From the NCBI RefSeq assembly GCF_001045465.1, contig NZ_LFND01000006.1:62001-126000 (forward strand): 64,000 bases of DNA, read 5' to 3'. Below the pieces are notes generated by a model that did no database searches, was not told where the DNA came from, and saw only the letters and a program-made list of their open reading frames with translations. Origin of the DNA: Chryseobacterium angstadtii (GTDB lineage: Bacteria > Bacteroidota > Bacteroidia > Flavobacteriales > Weeksellaceae). Made by a program: the position numbers and the translations under genes. Positions 33,195 to 43,264 of this stretch are shown here, piece by piece; position 1 is the first letter of the stretch; the number at the start of each line of letters is the position of its first letter.

Positions 33195-34502
33195 ATGGAA
33201 TTAGAATCAATTTATCAGAAACTGCAGATTCAGGATATGAATCAGATGCAGAAATCAACATACAAAACAACAGAGAACAATACGGACGTTGTTCTGTTGT
33301 CTCCCACAGGCTCGGGAAAAACACTGGCCTTTTTATTCCCGGTTCTGCGTAACCTTAAAAAGGATTTTTCAGGAATTCAGGCTCTGATTCTGGTTCCGGC
33401 CAGAGAGCTGGCGCTTCAGATCGAGCAGGTTTTCAAATCCATGGGAACTGATTTTAAAGTTTCGGTGTGCTATGGCGGCCATGATAAAAAGATAGAGGTT
33501 AATAATTTAATTGAAGCGCCCGCAGTTTTAATCGGAACTCCGGGAAGAGTGGCTTACCATTTAAGAAATAATAATTTCGATCCTAAGACTATTCAAACAT
33601 TGGTTCTGGACGAATTTGACAAAGCATTGGAACTAGGCTTCCATGATGATATGGAATATATTTCAGGTTCACTGAAAGGTCTTTCGCAGAGAATTCTGAC
33701 TTCTGCAACGGCAATGGATGAAATTCCGAAGTTCACAGGTTTAAAAAATGAAAAAACCATTGATTTTCTGAAATTAAATGAAGTAAAGCCGGATATCCAG
33801 CTTCGTAAAGTGATGACGATCTCTGAAGAAAAACTGGACACTCTTTTTAATCTGATATGTAAAATCGGTAATAAAAGAACCCTGATTTTCTGCAATCACC
33901 GTGAAGCGGTAGACCGTATTTCGGAGCTTTTAAGGGAAAAAGGAATAGACAGAGAAACGTTCCACGGCGGTATGGAACAGGATGAAAGGGAACGTGCTCT
34001 TTTAAAATTCAGAAATGATTCTGCCAGAATTTTAATTACTACAGATCTGGCATCCCGGGGCCTTGATGTTCCTGAAGTGGAATCTATCGTTCACTACCAG
34101 CTTCCTCCCAAAGAAGATGCTTTTATTCACAGAAACGGGCGTACCGCAAGAATGAACGCCAAAGGTTTTGCTTATCTGATTATGACTGCGGAAGAAAATT
34201 TTCCGTTCATTAAAAGCAACACACCGGAAGAAAGTGTATCCGGATTCAATAACGTTCCGGGGAAAACACCTTTCCAGACCATTTATATCAGTGCCGGAAA
34301 AAAAGACAAGGTCAACAAAGTGGATATTGTGGGTTATCTTATCAAAAAAGGAGAACTGCAGAAAGAAGATATCGGTATCATAGAAGTGAAAGATACGACT
34401 TCTTATGTGGCTGTTTCGAGAAATAAAGTAAGCTTTGTCTTGAAGAAATTAAGTAATGAAAAGCTTAAAGGCAAGAAAGTGAAGATGGAGGTGGCTTATT
34501 AA
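33195..34502 (+). CDS. DEAD-box-type RNA helicase, DbpA-like, with DEFD motif II
   Basis: 435 residues. Motif I SPTGSGKT (36-43), Ia PARELALQ (68-75), Ib GTPGR (114-118), motif II LDEFD (138-142) in place of DEAD, III TSAT (169-172), the second RecA-like domain with HGG and TDLASRGLD, and VI HRNGRTAR in place of HRxGRxGR. Residues ~365-435 form a small domain resembling the DbpA RNA-binding domain (GYLIKKGELQKEDIGIIEV), which targets DbpA to 23S rRNA helix 92 in E. coli. A role in ribosome assembly is likely. Its terminator is shared with the convergent protease gene. Confidence 0.88.
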   Translation: MELESIYQKLQIQDMNQMQKSTYKTTENNTDVVLLSPTGSGKTLAFLFPVLRNLKKDFSGIQALILVPARELALQIEQVFKSMGTDFKVSVCYGGHDKKIEVNNLIEAPAVLIGTPGRVAYHLRNNNFDPKTIQTLVLDEFDKALELGFHDDMEYISGSLKGLSQRILTSATAMDEIPKFTGLKNEKTIDFLKLNEVKPDIQLRKVMTISEEKLDTLFNLICKIGNKRTLIFCNHREAVDRISELLREKGIDRETFHGGMEQDERERALLKFRNDSARILITTDLASRGLDVPEVESIVHYQLPPKEDAFIHRNGRTARMNAKGFAYLIMTAEENFPFIKSNTPEESVSGFNNVPGKTPFQTIYISAGKKDKVNKVDIVGYLIKKGELQKEDIGIIEVKDTTSYVAVSRNKVSFVLKKLSNEKLKGKKVKMEVAY

Positions 34503-34527
34503 GAACATCCGGATGATTCAAAATAAG

Positions 34528-34560
34528 AAAAGAGGTCAGTGTCCACTGGCCTCTTTTCTA
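34528..34560. terminator. Bidirectional terminator, helicase and protease 1
   Basis: AAAAGAGGTCAG pairs with CTGGCCTCTTTT (one T-G pair) around a short loop, A- and T-runs on both sides. Confidence 0.75.
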
Positions 34561-34580
34561 TTACAATTCTATTAAAAAAA

Positions 34581-37253
34581 TTATTTAATGATAAGCTTTT
34601 GGTTATATGCTCCTTTCGGTGAGTTGATATTAATAATATAAACTCCCTTCGGTCCATTTAAATTAAATTCTTTGGTATAATCTCCGTTAGCCTGGTAAGA
34701 ATCAGAAGAGATCACTCTTCCTGATGAATCGAAGGCAGTCACTTTCATTTCTCCTTTTAAGTTTCTGGATTTAATGAAGAATCTGCCGTCACTTGGATTA
34801 GGATAGATCTTAATATCATCTGCCAATGGCGAAGAAGTTTCTGCTGTTCCAAGAGTCTGTATCTGGCGGGTACATACCAGAAGAGACCATCCATTAATAT
34901 TTCCGATATCTTCAGGGTAGTTATCAGAGGCGAACAATTTCCATTGTCCCTGAACAGAAGACCCCACGAAAATCTTCAGTGATTCATCAGACTTTGCTTC
35001 TCCCTGGATAGGTGTAGCACATACAATATCAGCACCCTCGTCACTGAATGTAGCTGTAATATTATCCTCATCGTTACACTGTCTATTCCAAATAAGAGCA
35101 GACATTTTAGTAGGCCCTTCTATCCCAACCGCCAAATCACTAACGAACGGATGGGTAATGGAAGGAATAACTTTAATCTTAGTAATAATTCCATTATTAT
35201 TAACCATTAAAGGAGCTGAAACTTTTGGGGATGAAACAGCATTTCCACCCGGGCTATCTTTAATAGCTACTACAGGACCTTCATATGCATAGGTATTACA
35301 TGTCTCTCCTGCTACGGTATAATCAATAACAAAGCTAGGGCTTACTGCATAATAAATATTCCCTACGGCCTCAATCAAAATAAAAGCATTGGCTGAAGTA
35401 GATCCTGCAGGGATTGTAATCTGTTCATTTCCGTCATTAGGTGTATTGGCTGCAATGGTAGTAAATGTCTGACCTCCGTCTGTAGATAATTTAATATTAA
35501 CATTAGCTGTATTTACCGGTGCTGCGTTGGTAGCTGCCACATCCCACTTTACATTCATCGCTGATCCGGAAACTCCCGACTGTCCAAATGCCGGTTCTGT
35601 CACTTTAAAAGGTCCGGATTCAGCATTTATGGTAATCATCATATCATCTTTACTGGTCTGAGGTGCCGTAATTTGATTATTTCTTACTGTAAGTCTGAAA
35701 TTGAGACCTCTGCCCACTCCTGAAACAGTCTCCCATCTTGTGGTAAGTACACCCGCCAGAACTTTATTAAATTCCGGAAAATATCTCACCGGAACGCTCA
35801 CCGGTTTCATAGACCTGAATATAGGTCCGGCAGGTTTATCCAGATAAGGAATTGAATTGACTCCTGTTTGGGTAGAACCCGAATCCATCTCTTCCCATGC
35901 ATAGGTATAAGAAGCTGTATTGGCATCTGTTGAAGTTCCTTTTAACACAAATGCTGTAGATTTTGGAATGGTATAGTCTGCACCTGCGTTCACTACAGGC
36001 GCAGGATCTGCAAAAGGAGTATTGGCACCGCATGCCACACTGTTTATTCTGGCTTTAATCTCATTTACACTGAAACCGTGAAAATAATCATCAGAATTAA
36101 ATTGAACATCATAGTCTCCTGTTATTCCAGTGTAAGCCATGATTGTTGATCCACTGCCAGGCTCTACCAACGATGCCAAGTCATCGGATGCTACATTGTG
36201 GCTAAACGTGTGATTCGCCCCTAATTGATGCCCCATTTCATGAGTTACGTAATCAATATCGAAAGTATCTCCTTCAGGGAAATTACTTGCAGTCCAGCCC
36301 TGAGCTTTGGTATTGTCATCACAAATATTACCGGGTGCATATCCACTACCATTTTCTTTATCGTAAATATGCCCCATATCATAGTTGTTGGCACCAATAA
36401 TATTCGTTATGGTCGTTTGGGCCTGTGGATTTTGTTCATCATCAGCGGCATATGGATCGGTTGCAGGATCTACATATATGATGGCATCATTATTAGCAAC
36501 TAAATTGAAATGTAAAGAAAGATCTTTTTCAAAAATACTATTCAGGCGGGTTACAGATGCATTCATCGCAGCGAGAACCACTGCCTTTTTCTCCGCTTCC
36601 GTAGCTGTTGCAGGAGTTCCGGCAGCAGTAAGATGATACTGACCATATTCTCCTGTACACGTAAGAGCAAGCCTGAAAACATTAAAACCTGCCGTTTTTT
36701 TGTTTTCAGCATCGTTTTTTGCTTCAGTATTTTTAGAATCTCTCTTTCCAGGGGTAACACACTCAAAAGGCTCTTTATCCTGGTCCTCTCTTCCATTGGA
36801 ATCAAAAACAGCATACACTTGTCTGTCTTCTGTGTAAGGTTCTATAAATTCTGTAATCCCTGATCTGGTGATCATGGAAGAGAAACTTACTGGAGAAAGA
36901 CTGAATCTCAAAACAGCAGTAGGATCTTCGATACCTGTTCCTACATAGGATTTGATATCCGGATATTTCGCCTGAAGCTCCGGAGCCATATTTGAAAATT
37001 CCCAAACCTGAAATTTCTCCAGCTTTCCATTAACTGCAGGAATTGAAATCACAACTCCTTTGGTATTGGCAAAACGGGCAGGGGCTTTTTGTAAGGTTTG
37101 TTTAAGTTCGTCTGTATTCAACGAATACAATGCTGAAAATTTCAATTTTTTCTGAGATTTTTTAACTTTCTCAGATTTTATTTCTGTTCTTGTCCATTGT
37201 GAAAATCCCATAAAGGGAATCATGGACATCGTAATAAGTAAGTAAATTTTCAT
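34581..37253 (-). CDS. Secreted M12B-like metalloprotease, T9SS type A (paralogue 1)
   Basis: 890 residues. Signal peptide to about residue 18; a propeptide-like region to about 185 (PELQAKYPDIKSYVGTG); a reprolysin-like zinc protease domain with HEMGHQLGANH at 338-348 (HExxHxxGxxH); Ig/Reg-type beta domains (about 415-650); a proprotein-convertase P-type domain (about 655-795); and a type A sorting domain (IKYPN-like: IKIYPNPSDGRFFI). It should be secreted and degrade extracellular protein. Its last 270 bp are almost identical to those of paralogue 2, and about 55 bp upstream are also alike, indicating recent duplication or gene conversion. Confidence 0.92.
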   Translation of the reverse strand: MKIYLLITMSMIPFMGFSQWTRTEIKSEKVKKSQKKLKFSALYSLNTDELKQTLQKAPARFANTKGVVISIPAVNGKLEKFQVWEFSNMAPELQAKYPDIKSYVGTGIEDPTAVLRFSLSPVSFSSMITRSGITEFIEPYTEDRQVYAVFDSNGREDQDKEPFECVTPGKRDSKNTEAKNDAENKKTAGFNVFRLALTCTGEYGQYHLTAAGTPATATEAEKKAVVLAAMNASVTRLNSIFEKDLSLHFNLVANNDAIIYVDPATDPYAADDEQNPQAQTTITNIIGANNYDMGHIYDKENGSGYAPGNICDDNTKAQGWTASNFPEGDTFDIDYVTHEMGHQLGANHTFSHNVASDDLASLVEPGSGSTIMAYTGITGDYDVQFNSDDYFHGFSVNEIKARINSVACGANTPFADPAPVVNAGADYTIPKSTAFVLKGTSTDANTASYTYAWEEMDSGSTQTGVNSIPYLDKPAGPIFRSMKPVSVPVRYFPEFNKVLAGVLTTRWETVSGVGRGLNFRLTVRNNQITAPQTSKDDMMITINAESGPFKVTEPAFGQSGVSGSAMNVKWDVAATNAAPVNTANVNIKLSTDGGQTFTTIAANTPNDGNEQITIPAGSTSANAFILIEAVGNIYYAVSPSFVIDYTVAGETCNTYAYEGPVVAIKDSPGGNAVSSPKVSAPLMVNNNGIITKIKVIPSITHPFVSDLAVGIEGPTKMSALIWNRQCNDEDNITATFSDEGADIVCATPIQGEAKSDESLKIFVGSSVQGQWKLFASDNYPEDIGNINGWSLLVCTRQIQTLGTAETSSPLADDIKIYPNPSDGRFFIKSRNLKGEMKVTAFDSSGRVISSDSYQANGDYTKEFNLNGPKGVYIININSPKGAYNQKLIIK

Positions 37254-37518
37254 ATTTATGGTTTTAAATGTGATTTTGTAAAGGCCTTATCTAAAATTTA
37301 TTTGCACAGGGAGTTTCAAAATATTGAAGCTATTTACAAAAATCAAATAAAAAAAACAATATAAAATATGAATAATCAATAATCATAACATTATATAAAT
37401 AAAATAAACGCAATAAATTCAATAATTTTATACAAAAACAAAAATAGATTAATATTTTTCAATTAATTAAGACATTCAAATCATAAAGAATTAAAAACCA
37501 ATATATTATAAATTTAAC
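37254..37518. other. AT-rich spacer with the protease 1 promoter region
   Basis: The first 55 bp next to the protease 1 start (TTATCTAAAATTTATTT on the plus strand) recur upstream of protease 2 at 40249-40303 and probably contain the shared promoter (TAAATTTTAG on the minus strand is -7-like). The rest is plain AT-rich sequence. Confidence 0.5.
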
Positions 37519-37556
37519 AAAAAAAAAAGAGAGATTGCTGTCTGCAATCTCTCTTT
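37519..37556 (-). terminator. Terminator of protease 2
   Basis: AGAGAGATTGC (37528-37538) pairs perfectly with GCAATCTCTCT (37544-37554) around TGTCT; the minus strand continues into a run of about ten T residues. Confidence 0.85.
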
Positions 37557-37575
37557 ATACTATTTTATTAAAAAT

Positions 37576-40248
37576 TTATTTAATGATAAGCTTTTGGTTA
37601 TATGCTCCTTTCGGTGAGTTTATATTAATAATATAAACTCCCTTCGGTGCATTTAAATTAAATTCTTTGGTATAATCTCCGTTAGCCTGGTAAGAATCAG
37701 AAGAGATCACTCTTCCTGATGAATCGAAGGCAGTCACTTTCATTTCTCCTTTTAAGTTTCTGGATTTAATGAAGAATCTGCCGTCACTTGGATTAGGATA
37801 GATCTTAATATCATCTGCCAATGGCGAAGAAGTTTCTGCTGTTCCAAGACTTTGTGTCTGTTGTGTACATACTTCAAGAGACCATCCTGTAATACTTCCT
37901 GTAGTTCCAGGGGTATTATCTGTTGCAAAAAGCTTCCATTGTCCCTGAGCTTTATGCCCTTTAAAGATAGCCAAAGACTCAAATGATCTGGTTTCCCCCT
38001 GAATAGGCGAAGCACAAGCTACAGCATTTCCGGCATCGCTGAAAGAAGCAGTAATACCTGAACTGTTCGTACAGGTTCTGCTCCATATTAATGCCGAAGA
38101 ACCTACCGGGCTCTGAATGCCCACGGCAAGGTGTCTTACGTTAGCATGAGTAATAGCAGGAGTTACTTTAATTCTGGTGATCGTTCCCGTATTGTTAACC
38201 ATTAAAGGAGCTGAAACAATTGGTGCAGAAATAGCAGATCCTCCAGGCCCATCTGTGATGGCTACAGCATTTCCTGCATAATTATAAGTTGTACAGGTTT
38301 CGTCGGTCACGGTATAATCAATAACAAAACTTGGGCTTACCGCATAATAAATGTTGCCTACAGCTTCTACCATGAGAAAAGCATTCGCAGAAGACGATCC
38401 CGCAGGAATCGTTACCTGCTCACTTCCGTCATTAGGTGTATTGGCTGCAATGGTCGTAAATGTCTGGCCTCCGTCTGTAGATAATTTAATATTAACATTA
38501 GCTGTATTTATTGGTGCTGCGTTGGTAGCTGCCACATCCCACGTTACATTAAATGCACCTCCTGAAGACAATGACTGTCCAAATGTAGGAGCAGTTACTA
38601 CAAAAGGTCCCGCAGCTGCATTTACAGTCACTACCATAGCATCTTTGCTGGTTTGCGGATCTATCGGGTGATTCGTTCTAAGCGTAACATTGAAATTAAG
38701 ATTTCTGGCTACGCTGGAAACAGATTCCCATCTTGTCGTTAAAACTCCGGCAAGTACTTTATTAAAATCAGGTAGATATCTTACCGGGCTGCTTACAGGA
38801 ACTACAGATCTGAAATTAGGACCCGCAGGTTTTGTAGGGTAAGCAATAGTATTGGCGTCTGTTTCAGGATCTCCAGCGGCATCCATTTGTTCCCATGTAT
38901 AGGTGTAAGATGCAGTATTTGCATCTGTTGTCGTTGCTTTTAAAACATATGGGGTAGATTTTGGAATCGTATAGTCCAAGCCGGCATTGACAACAGGAGC
39001 AGGATTTACGAAAGGAGTATTAGCTCCACAAGCGACCCCGTTTATTGTATTCTTGATTTCCGTAACATTGAACGCATGGAAATAATCATTAGAATTAAAC
39101 TGAACATCATCATTATCCCCCATAATTCCGGTATAGGCCATAATAGTAGTACCGCTTCCGGGTTCTACTTCAGAAGTACCCGAACCGTCAAGATATAAAG
39201 AGAAGGTATGATTGGCTCCCAGCTGATGTCCCATTTCGTGAGCTACATAGTCTATATCAAAGCTGTCTCCTTCCGGAAAATTACAGGAAGTATACCCTCT
39301 GGCTTTTTGATTGTTGATGCATATTACTCCTAAACCGGCTACTCCGTTGGCATTTCTTTTATCAATCAAATGTCCCATATCATAATCTCCGGCAGGAACA
39401 CGTGTAGATATAGCAGTTTGGGCAGAGCCAGTTCCAAAAGTAGTATATGGATCTGTTGCAGGATCTAAAAATATAACGACTTCATTATTGGCAATTAAAT
39501 TAAAATGCAGTGACAGATCTTTTTCAAAAACGCTGTTCAGTCTGGTAAGAGAGGTATTCATGGCAGCAAGAATGACCGCTTTTTTTTCAGCATCAGTAGC
39601 CGTTGCCGGTGTGCCCGCAGCCGTTAAATGATACTGTGCATATTCTCCTGTGCAGGATAGGGCCAGTCTGAAAACATTAAATCCTGCAACCTTTTTTTGA
39701 GTCCCTTCATTGTGCATTCCAAGAGCACTTTTCTCAACAGCATCCATAGTAGAGCATTCGAAAGGTTCTTTTTCCTGGTTTCTTTTCGCGTTAGAATCAA
39801 AAACAGCATATACTTTTCTGTCTTCAGTATAAGGTTCTATAAATTCTGTAATCCCTGATCTGGTGATCATAGAAGAGAAACTTACCGGAGAAAGGCTGAA
39901 TCTCAAAACAGCAGAAGGATCTTCTATTCCTGTTCCTACATAGGATTTGATATCCGGATATTTTGCCTGAAGCTCCGGAGCCATATTTGAAAATTCCCAA
40001 ACCTGAAATTTCTCCAGCTTCCCGTTAGCTGCGGGAATTGAAACCACCACTCCTTTAGCATTAGCAAAACGGGCAGGGGCTTTTTGTAAGGTTTGTTTAA
40101 GCTCATCTGTATTCAGTGAGTACAATGCTGAATATTCCAGCTTTTCCTGAGATTTTTTAACTTTCTCAGATTTCATTTCTGTTCTTGTCCATTGTGAAAA
40201 TCCCATAAAGGGGACCATAGACAACGCCATAAGTAAGTAAAATTTCAT
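37576..40248 (-). CDS. Secreted M12B-like metalloprotease, T9SS type A (paralogue 2)
   Basis: 890 residues with the same architecture as paralogue 1: signal peptide, propeptide, zinc motif HEMGHQLGANH near residue 338, Ig-type domains, P-type domain and the sorting domain. The N-terminal 150 and C-terminal 90 residues are nearly those of paralogue 1 (one difference in the last 90), whereas the P-type domain (AIFKGHKAQGQWKLFATDN, GNAVACASP) is closer to paralogue 3. It is therefore a mosaic of the two. Each paralogue has its own terminator and probably its own promoter. Confidence 0.92.
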   Translation of the reverse strand: MKFYLLMALSMVPFMGFSQWTRTEMKSEKVKKSQEKLEYSALYSLNTDELKQTLQKAPARFANAKGVVVSIPAANGKLEKFQVWEFSNMAPELQAKYPDIKSYVGTGIEDPSAVLRFSLSPVSFSSMITRSGITEFIEPYTEDRKVYAVFDSNAKRNQEKEPFECSTMDAVEKSALGMHNEGTQKKVAGFNVFRLALSCTGEYAQYHLTAAGTPATATDAEKKAVILAAMNTSLTRLNSVFEKDLSLHFNLIANNEVVIFLDPATDPYTTFGTGSAQTAISTRVPAGDYDMGHLIDKRNANGVAGLGVICINNQKARGYTSCNFPEGDSFDIDYVAHEMGHQLGANHTFSLYLDGSGTSEVEPGSGTTIMAYTGIMGDNDDVQFNSNDYFHAFNVTEIKNTINGVACGANTPFVNPAPVVNAGLDYTIPKSTPYVLKATTTDANTASYTYTWEQMDAAGDPETDANTIAYPTKPAGPNFRSVVPVSSPVRYLPDFNKVLAGVLTTRWESVSSVARNLNFNVTLRTNHPIDPQTSKDAMVVTVNAAAGPFVVTAPTFGQSLSSGGAFNVTWDVAATNAAPINTANVNIKLSTDGGQTFTTIAANTPNDGSEQVTIPAGSSSANAFLMVEAVGNIYYAVSPSFVIDYTVTDETCTTYNYAGNAVAITDGPGGSAISAPIVSAPLMVNNTGTITRIKVTPAITHANVRHLAVGIQSPVGSSALIWSRTCTNSSGITASFSDAGNAVACASPIQGETRSFESLAIFKGHKAQGQWKLFATDNTPGTTGSITGWSLEVCTQQTQSLGTAETSSPLADDIKIYPNPSDGRFFIKSRNLKGEMKVTAFDSSGRVISSDSYQANGDYTKEFNLNAPKGVYIININSPKGAYNQKLIIK

Positions 40249-40580
40249 ATCTATAGTTTTGAATGTAATTTTGTGAAAATTTTATCTAAAATTTATTTTT
40301 TTGGAATTTAAATGTGTTATTAGTTCCAATTAAAAAAAACGTTTAAACTCTTTACAAAAAAAGCAAAAAAATCAACACAAATCATTAACAATCAACAATA
40401 AAAAGGCTACTTTATCAATATTCAAATAATTAACGTAAATAATATTATAAAAAATTCAAATAAATTAATATTTTTCAGCAGATCAGAGAGCAAATGAGGA
40501 TCAGATCCCAAATCATTCAAAATCAATACACTTATCAAGTTTCAGTAAACAAATAACGGTTTCAAAAAACAGTTAAAAAT
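40249..40580. other. AT-rich spacer upstream of protease 2
   Basis: The first 55 bp match the upstream region of protease 1. The rest of the roughly 330 bp is AT-rich without a recognisable gene or repeat. Confidence 0.5.
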
Positions 40581-40612
40581 AAAAAGAGACTGCTGCTTGC
40601 AATCTCTTTGTT
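40580..40612 (-). terminator. Terminator of the SMP-30 gene
   Basis: AAAGAGACTGC and GCAATCTCTTT form a stem with one C-A mismatch around TGCTT. It is a close relative of the hairpin at 37528-37554. Confidence 0.6.
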
Positions 40613-40660
40613 TTATTGTCCTATTCTATCTTAAAATATTCTCCGAAAAAATGGATAAAT

Positions 40661-41554
40661 TTATTCTACTCCCCTCACTTTTGTAGGTAAAATATAAACC
40701 GACTTTGAAGCCGTAATAAACAGAACATCATTATTTTCCCCTCCGAAAGTGACATTAGAGGTCCATTCTTCTTCGATGGGAATATGATAGATTTTCCTGC
40801 CTTTAAGATTGAAAACATGTACGCCTTTACCTGTTAAATAAAGATTACCATGTTTATCCAGCGTCATCCCATCCGAGCCCATTTCACAGAAGAGCCTTCT
40901 TTCGGACAGCTTTCCTTCACCCAGGATATCATAAACATAGGTTTTTCCGGCATCAATATCTGAAATATATAATTTTTTAAAGACTTCACTTCCTACAATT
41001 CCGTTAGGCTGTGTAAAAGTTTCCAGCCGAATGGTTTTACCTTCTTTGGTTCTGTAATAAAGGCCTTTATGAGAAATTTCCTGTTTAAAATCTACCCAGT
41101 AATCTCTTTTATACAAAGGATCTGTAAAATACATCCCGCCGGAAGCATCATTCCATACATCATTGGGACCGTTCAGTCTTTTCCCTTCAAAACCTTTCAG
41201 AATCACTTCTACTGTTTTATCTTTTGAGATTTTCCAGATTTCCCCCTGATCATCGGAACAGGTGATAAGGTTGCCGTCTTTATCAAAATGCGTCCCGTTC
41301 GCCCTGCCGCTTTTTCCTAAAAATTCTATCACCTTATTGGTTTTCCAGTCCCAATAGTAAATTTTATCATTAGGCTGATCCGTAAAATAAACATTTCCTT
41401 TTTGGTCCGAAGAAGGTCCTTCCGTAAAACTGAACTGATCCGAAACCTTCTCAGGCTGTACATCTGCATAAAACATTTTGCTATAATTTACTGATTGACA
41501 GTTTATCAATGCGAAAACCAAACCAACCGAACTTATTTTCCAGATATTTTTCAT
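40661..41554 (-). CDS. SMP-30/gluconolactonase family lipoprotein
   Basis: From ATG 41554 the protein has 297 residues; a longer frame to 41653 would add 33 residues before an obvious signal sequence, and AAGAGGAGG lies directly before 41554. MKNIWKISSVGLVFALINC is a lipoprotein-type signal although N at -1 is unusual. The six-bladed propeller carries the metal-site motifs FTEGPSSD, LNGPNDVW, TQPNGIVGS and GSDGMTLDKHGNLYLTG. Such enzymes hydrolyse sugar lactones or related esters. It lies between protease 2 and the divergent ccoG gene. Confidence 0.88.
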   Translation of the reverse strand: MKNIWKISSVGLVFALINCQSVNYSKMFYADVQPEKVSDQFSFTEGPSSDQKGNVYFTDQPNDKIYYWDWKTNKVIEFLGKSGRANGTHFDKDGNLITCSDDQGEIWKISKDKTVEVILKGFEGKRLNGPNDVWNDASGGMYFTDPLYKRDYWVDFKQEISHKGLYYRTKEGKTIRLETFTQPNGIVGSEVFKKLYISDIDAGKTYVYDILGEGKLSERRLFCEMGSDGMTLDKHGNLYLTGKGVHVFNLKGRKIYHIPIEEEWTSNVTFGGENNDVLFITASKSVYILPTKVRGVE

Positions 41555-41821
41555 TCCTCCTCTTTTAAAATGGCAAGTTACAATATCGTAAACAAGATCC
41601 AAATATATTTTCTCAATTTGATCCATTAAAGCAACAGAATTAAAATGTCCCAATTATCCTATTTTTGAAGCAGATGGTATTAGTTCAGAAATGGTTTTAT
41701 ACAGACCTTTGCAAAGGGTATGATCAACAGTAATTTTTCCTTTTGAAACTGACTGAAAAAGCAGTTTGGTCCGGCCTCCAATATTACATTAATACTTTTT
41801 TAACTAAACAAAAGTACCGCA

Positions 41822-43264
41822 ATGAGTACAGAACCAGGCAGCAGCCCATTTGTAGAAATAGAAAACGATACGTTCAGGAATTCGGTGGGCACCATGGATG
41901 AAACCGGAAAAAGAAAATGGGTGTTTCCACGAAAGCCCAAAGGAAAATACACCAACTACAGAAATTATGCGAGTTATGCTATGCTTGCTCTATTTTTCGG
42001 GCTTCCGTTTGTAAAGATCAACGGCAATCCTTTTCTTCTGATCAATGTCATCGACAGGAGATTCTTCATTCTGGGACAACCATTTTATCTTCAGGACTTT
42101 TTTATTCTTGCTTTGGGTGCGGTAACATCCGTGATCTTCGTCATGTTGTTTACCGTAGTTTTCGGAAGAATTTTCTGTGGATGGCTGTGTCCGCAGACTC
42201 TTTTTATGGAAATGGTTTTCCGGAAAATTGAATACTGGATAGAGGGAGACCGGAATAAACAGATGAAACTAGACAGACAGGAATGGGATGCGGAAAAGAT
42301 TAGAAAAAGACTGCTAAAATGGTCTGCTTTTGCATTTATTTCGCTGGTTATTGCTCATTTTATGTTCATGTATATTGTGGGATACGAGGAAGTATTCAGA
42401 ATTATGGCTGAAGGACCTGAAAATCATTCTCTGAAATTCCTTGTGATGATATTTTTCACGCTGACTTTCTATTTTGTATTCGCATGGCTTCGTGAGCAGG
42501 TTTGTACACTGGTATGCCCGTACGGAAGACTTCAAGGGGTATTGATAGACAAACAGACCATCAATGTATACTATGATTTCAAAAGAGGAGAAGGCCGTTC
42601 GAAATGGAGAAACAATGAGGACCGTAAAGCTGCAGGAAAAGGAGACTGTATAGACTGCCATCAGTGCGTCGTGGTATGCCCTACCGGAATTGATATCAGA
42701 AACGGGCAGCAACTGGAATGCGTCAACTGTACAGCCTGCATCGATGCCTGCGATGAGGTGATGGATAAAGTAGGACTTCCAAGAGGACTGGTCCGTTATG
42801 CCACAGAAGCAGAAATTGAAAACCAGGATAGTTTTAAATTCACTTCAAGAATGAAAGCTACGACGGTATTTTTAGCTCTGCTAATAGGATTTTTAGGCTT
42901 CTTAATGTATGACCGGGGATCTATGGAAGCTAAATTTATCAAGCCCGCAGGTTCTACTTTCTTTATTAAAGATGATAAAATTACGAATACATTTATTTAT
43001 ACTCTACTCAATAAATCGAACGAGAAAAAAATCCTGACGATTAAAGTACTGACACCTGTCAATGCGGAGATCAACTATTTTGGGTCAGAAAAAATTATTC
43101 TGAAGGGAGATGAAATTCTGAAAGGAAACATCAATATTACCTTCCCTGAAAAAGATATTAAATTCTCCAAACAGAATATGGTGATTGGTGTCTTCGATGA
43201 AAAAGGGGAAATGTTGGATTCATTTGAGACTACTTTTGAGGGACCGTTTAAGCTGTTGTTGTAG
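41822..43264 (+). CDS. ccoG: CcoG/FixG-type cytochrome cbb3 oxidase accessory protein
   Basis: 480 residues. Transmembrane segments near 50-65, 90-115, 168-186, 205-222 and 345-365; motifs FCGWLCPQTLFME (118-130) and VCTLVCPYGRLQG (227-239); two ferredoxin-type 4Fe-4S clusters with C276, C279, C282, C286 and C300, C303, C306, C310; and a C-terminal immunoglobulin-like domain. CcoG helps copper delivery for cbb3 oxidase assembly, probably by reducing Cu(II). In most genomes it sits with ccoNOP, ccoS and fixH; here none of these is adjacent. The start at ATG 41822 gives the usual length. Confidence 0.94.
   Translation: MSTEPGSSPFVEIENDTFRNSVGTMDETGKRKWVFPRKPKGKYTNYRNYASYAMLALFFGLPFVKINGNPFLLINVIDRRFFILGQPFYLQDFFILALGAVTSVIFVMLFTVVFGRIFCGWLCPQTLFMEMVFRKIEYWIEGDRNKQMKLDRQEWDAEKIRKRLLKWSAFAFISLVIAHFMFMYIVGYEEVFRIMAEGPENHSLKFLVMIFFTLTFYFVFAWLREQVCTLVCPYGRLQGVLIDKQTINVYYDFKRGEGRSKWRNNEDRKAAGKGDCIDCHQCVVVCPTGIDIRNGQQLECVNCTACIDACDEVMDKVGLPRGLVRYATEAEIENQDSFKFTSRMKATTVFLALLIGFLGFLMYDRGSMEAKFIKPAGSTFFIKDDKITNTFIYTLLNKSNEKKILTIKVLTPVNAEINYFGSEKIILKGDEILKGNINITFPEKDIKFSKQNMVIGVFDEKGEMLDSFETTFEGPFKLLL

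Noticed and set aside
41555..41653. N-terminal extension of the SMP-30 protein by 33 residues
   Set aside because: It precedes a complete lipoprotein signal sequence and lacks a better start signal than ATG 41554, which has AAGAGGAGG before it.
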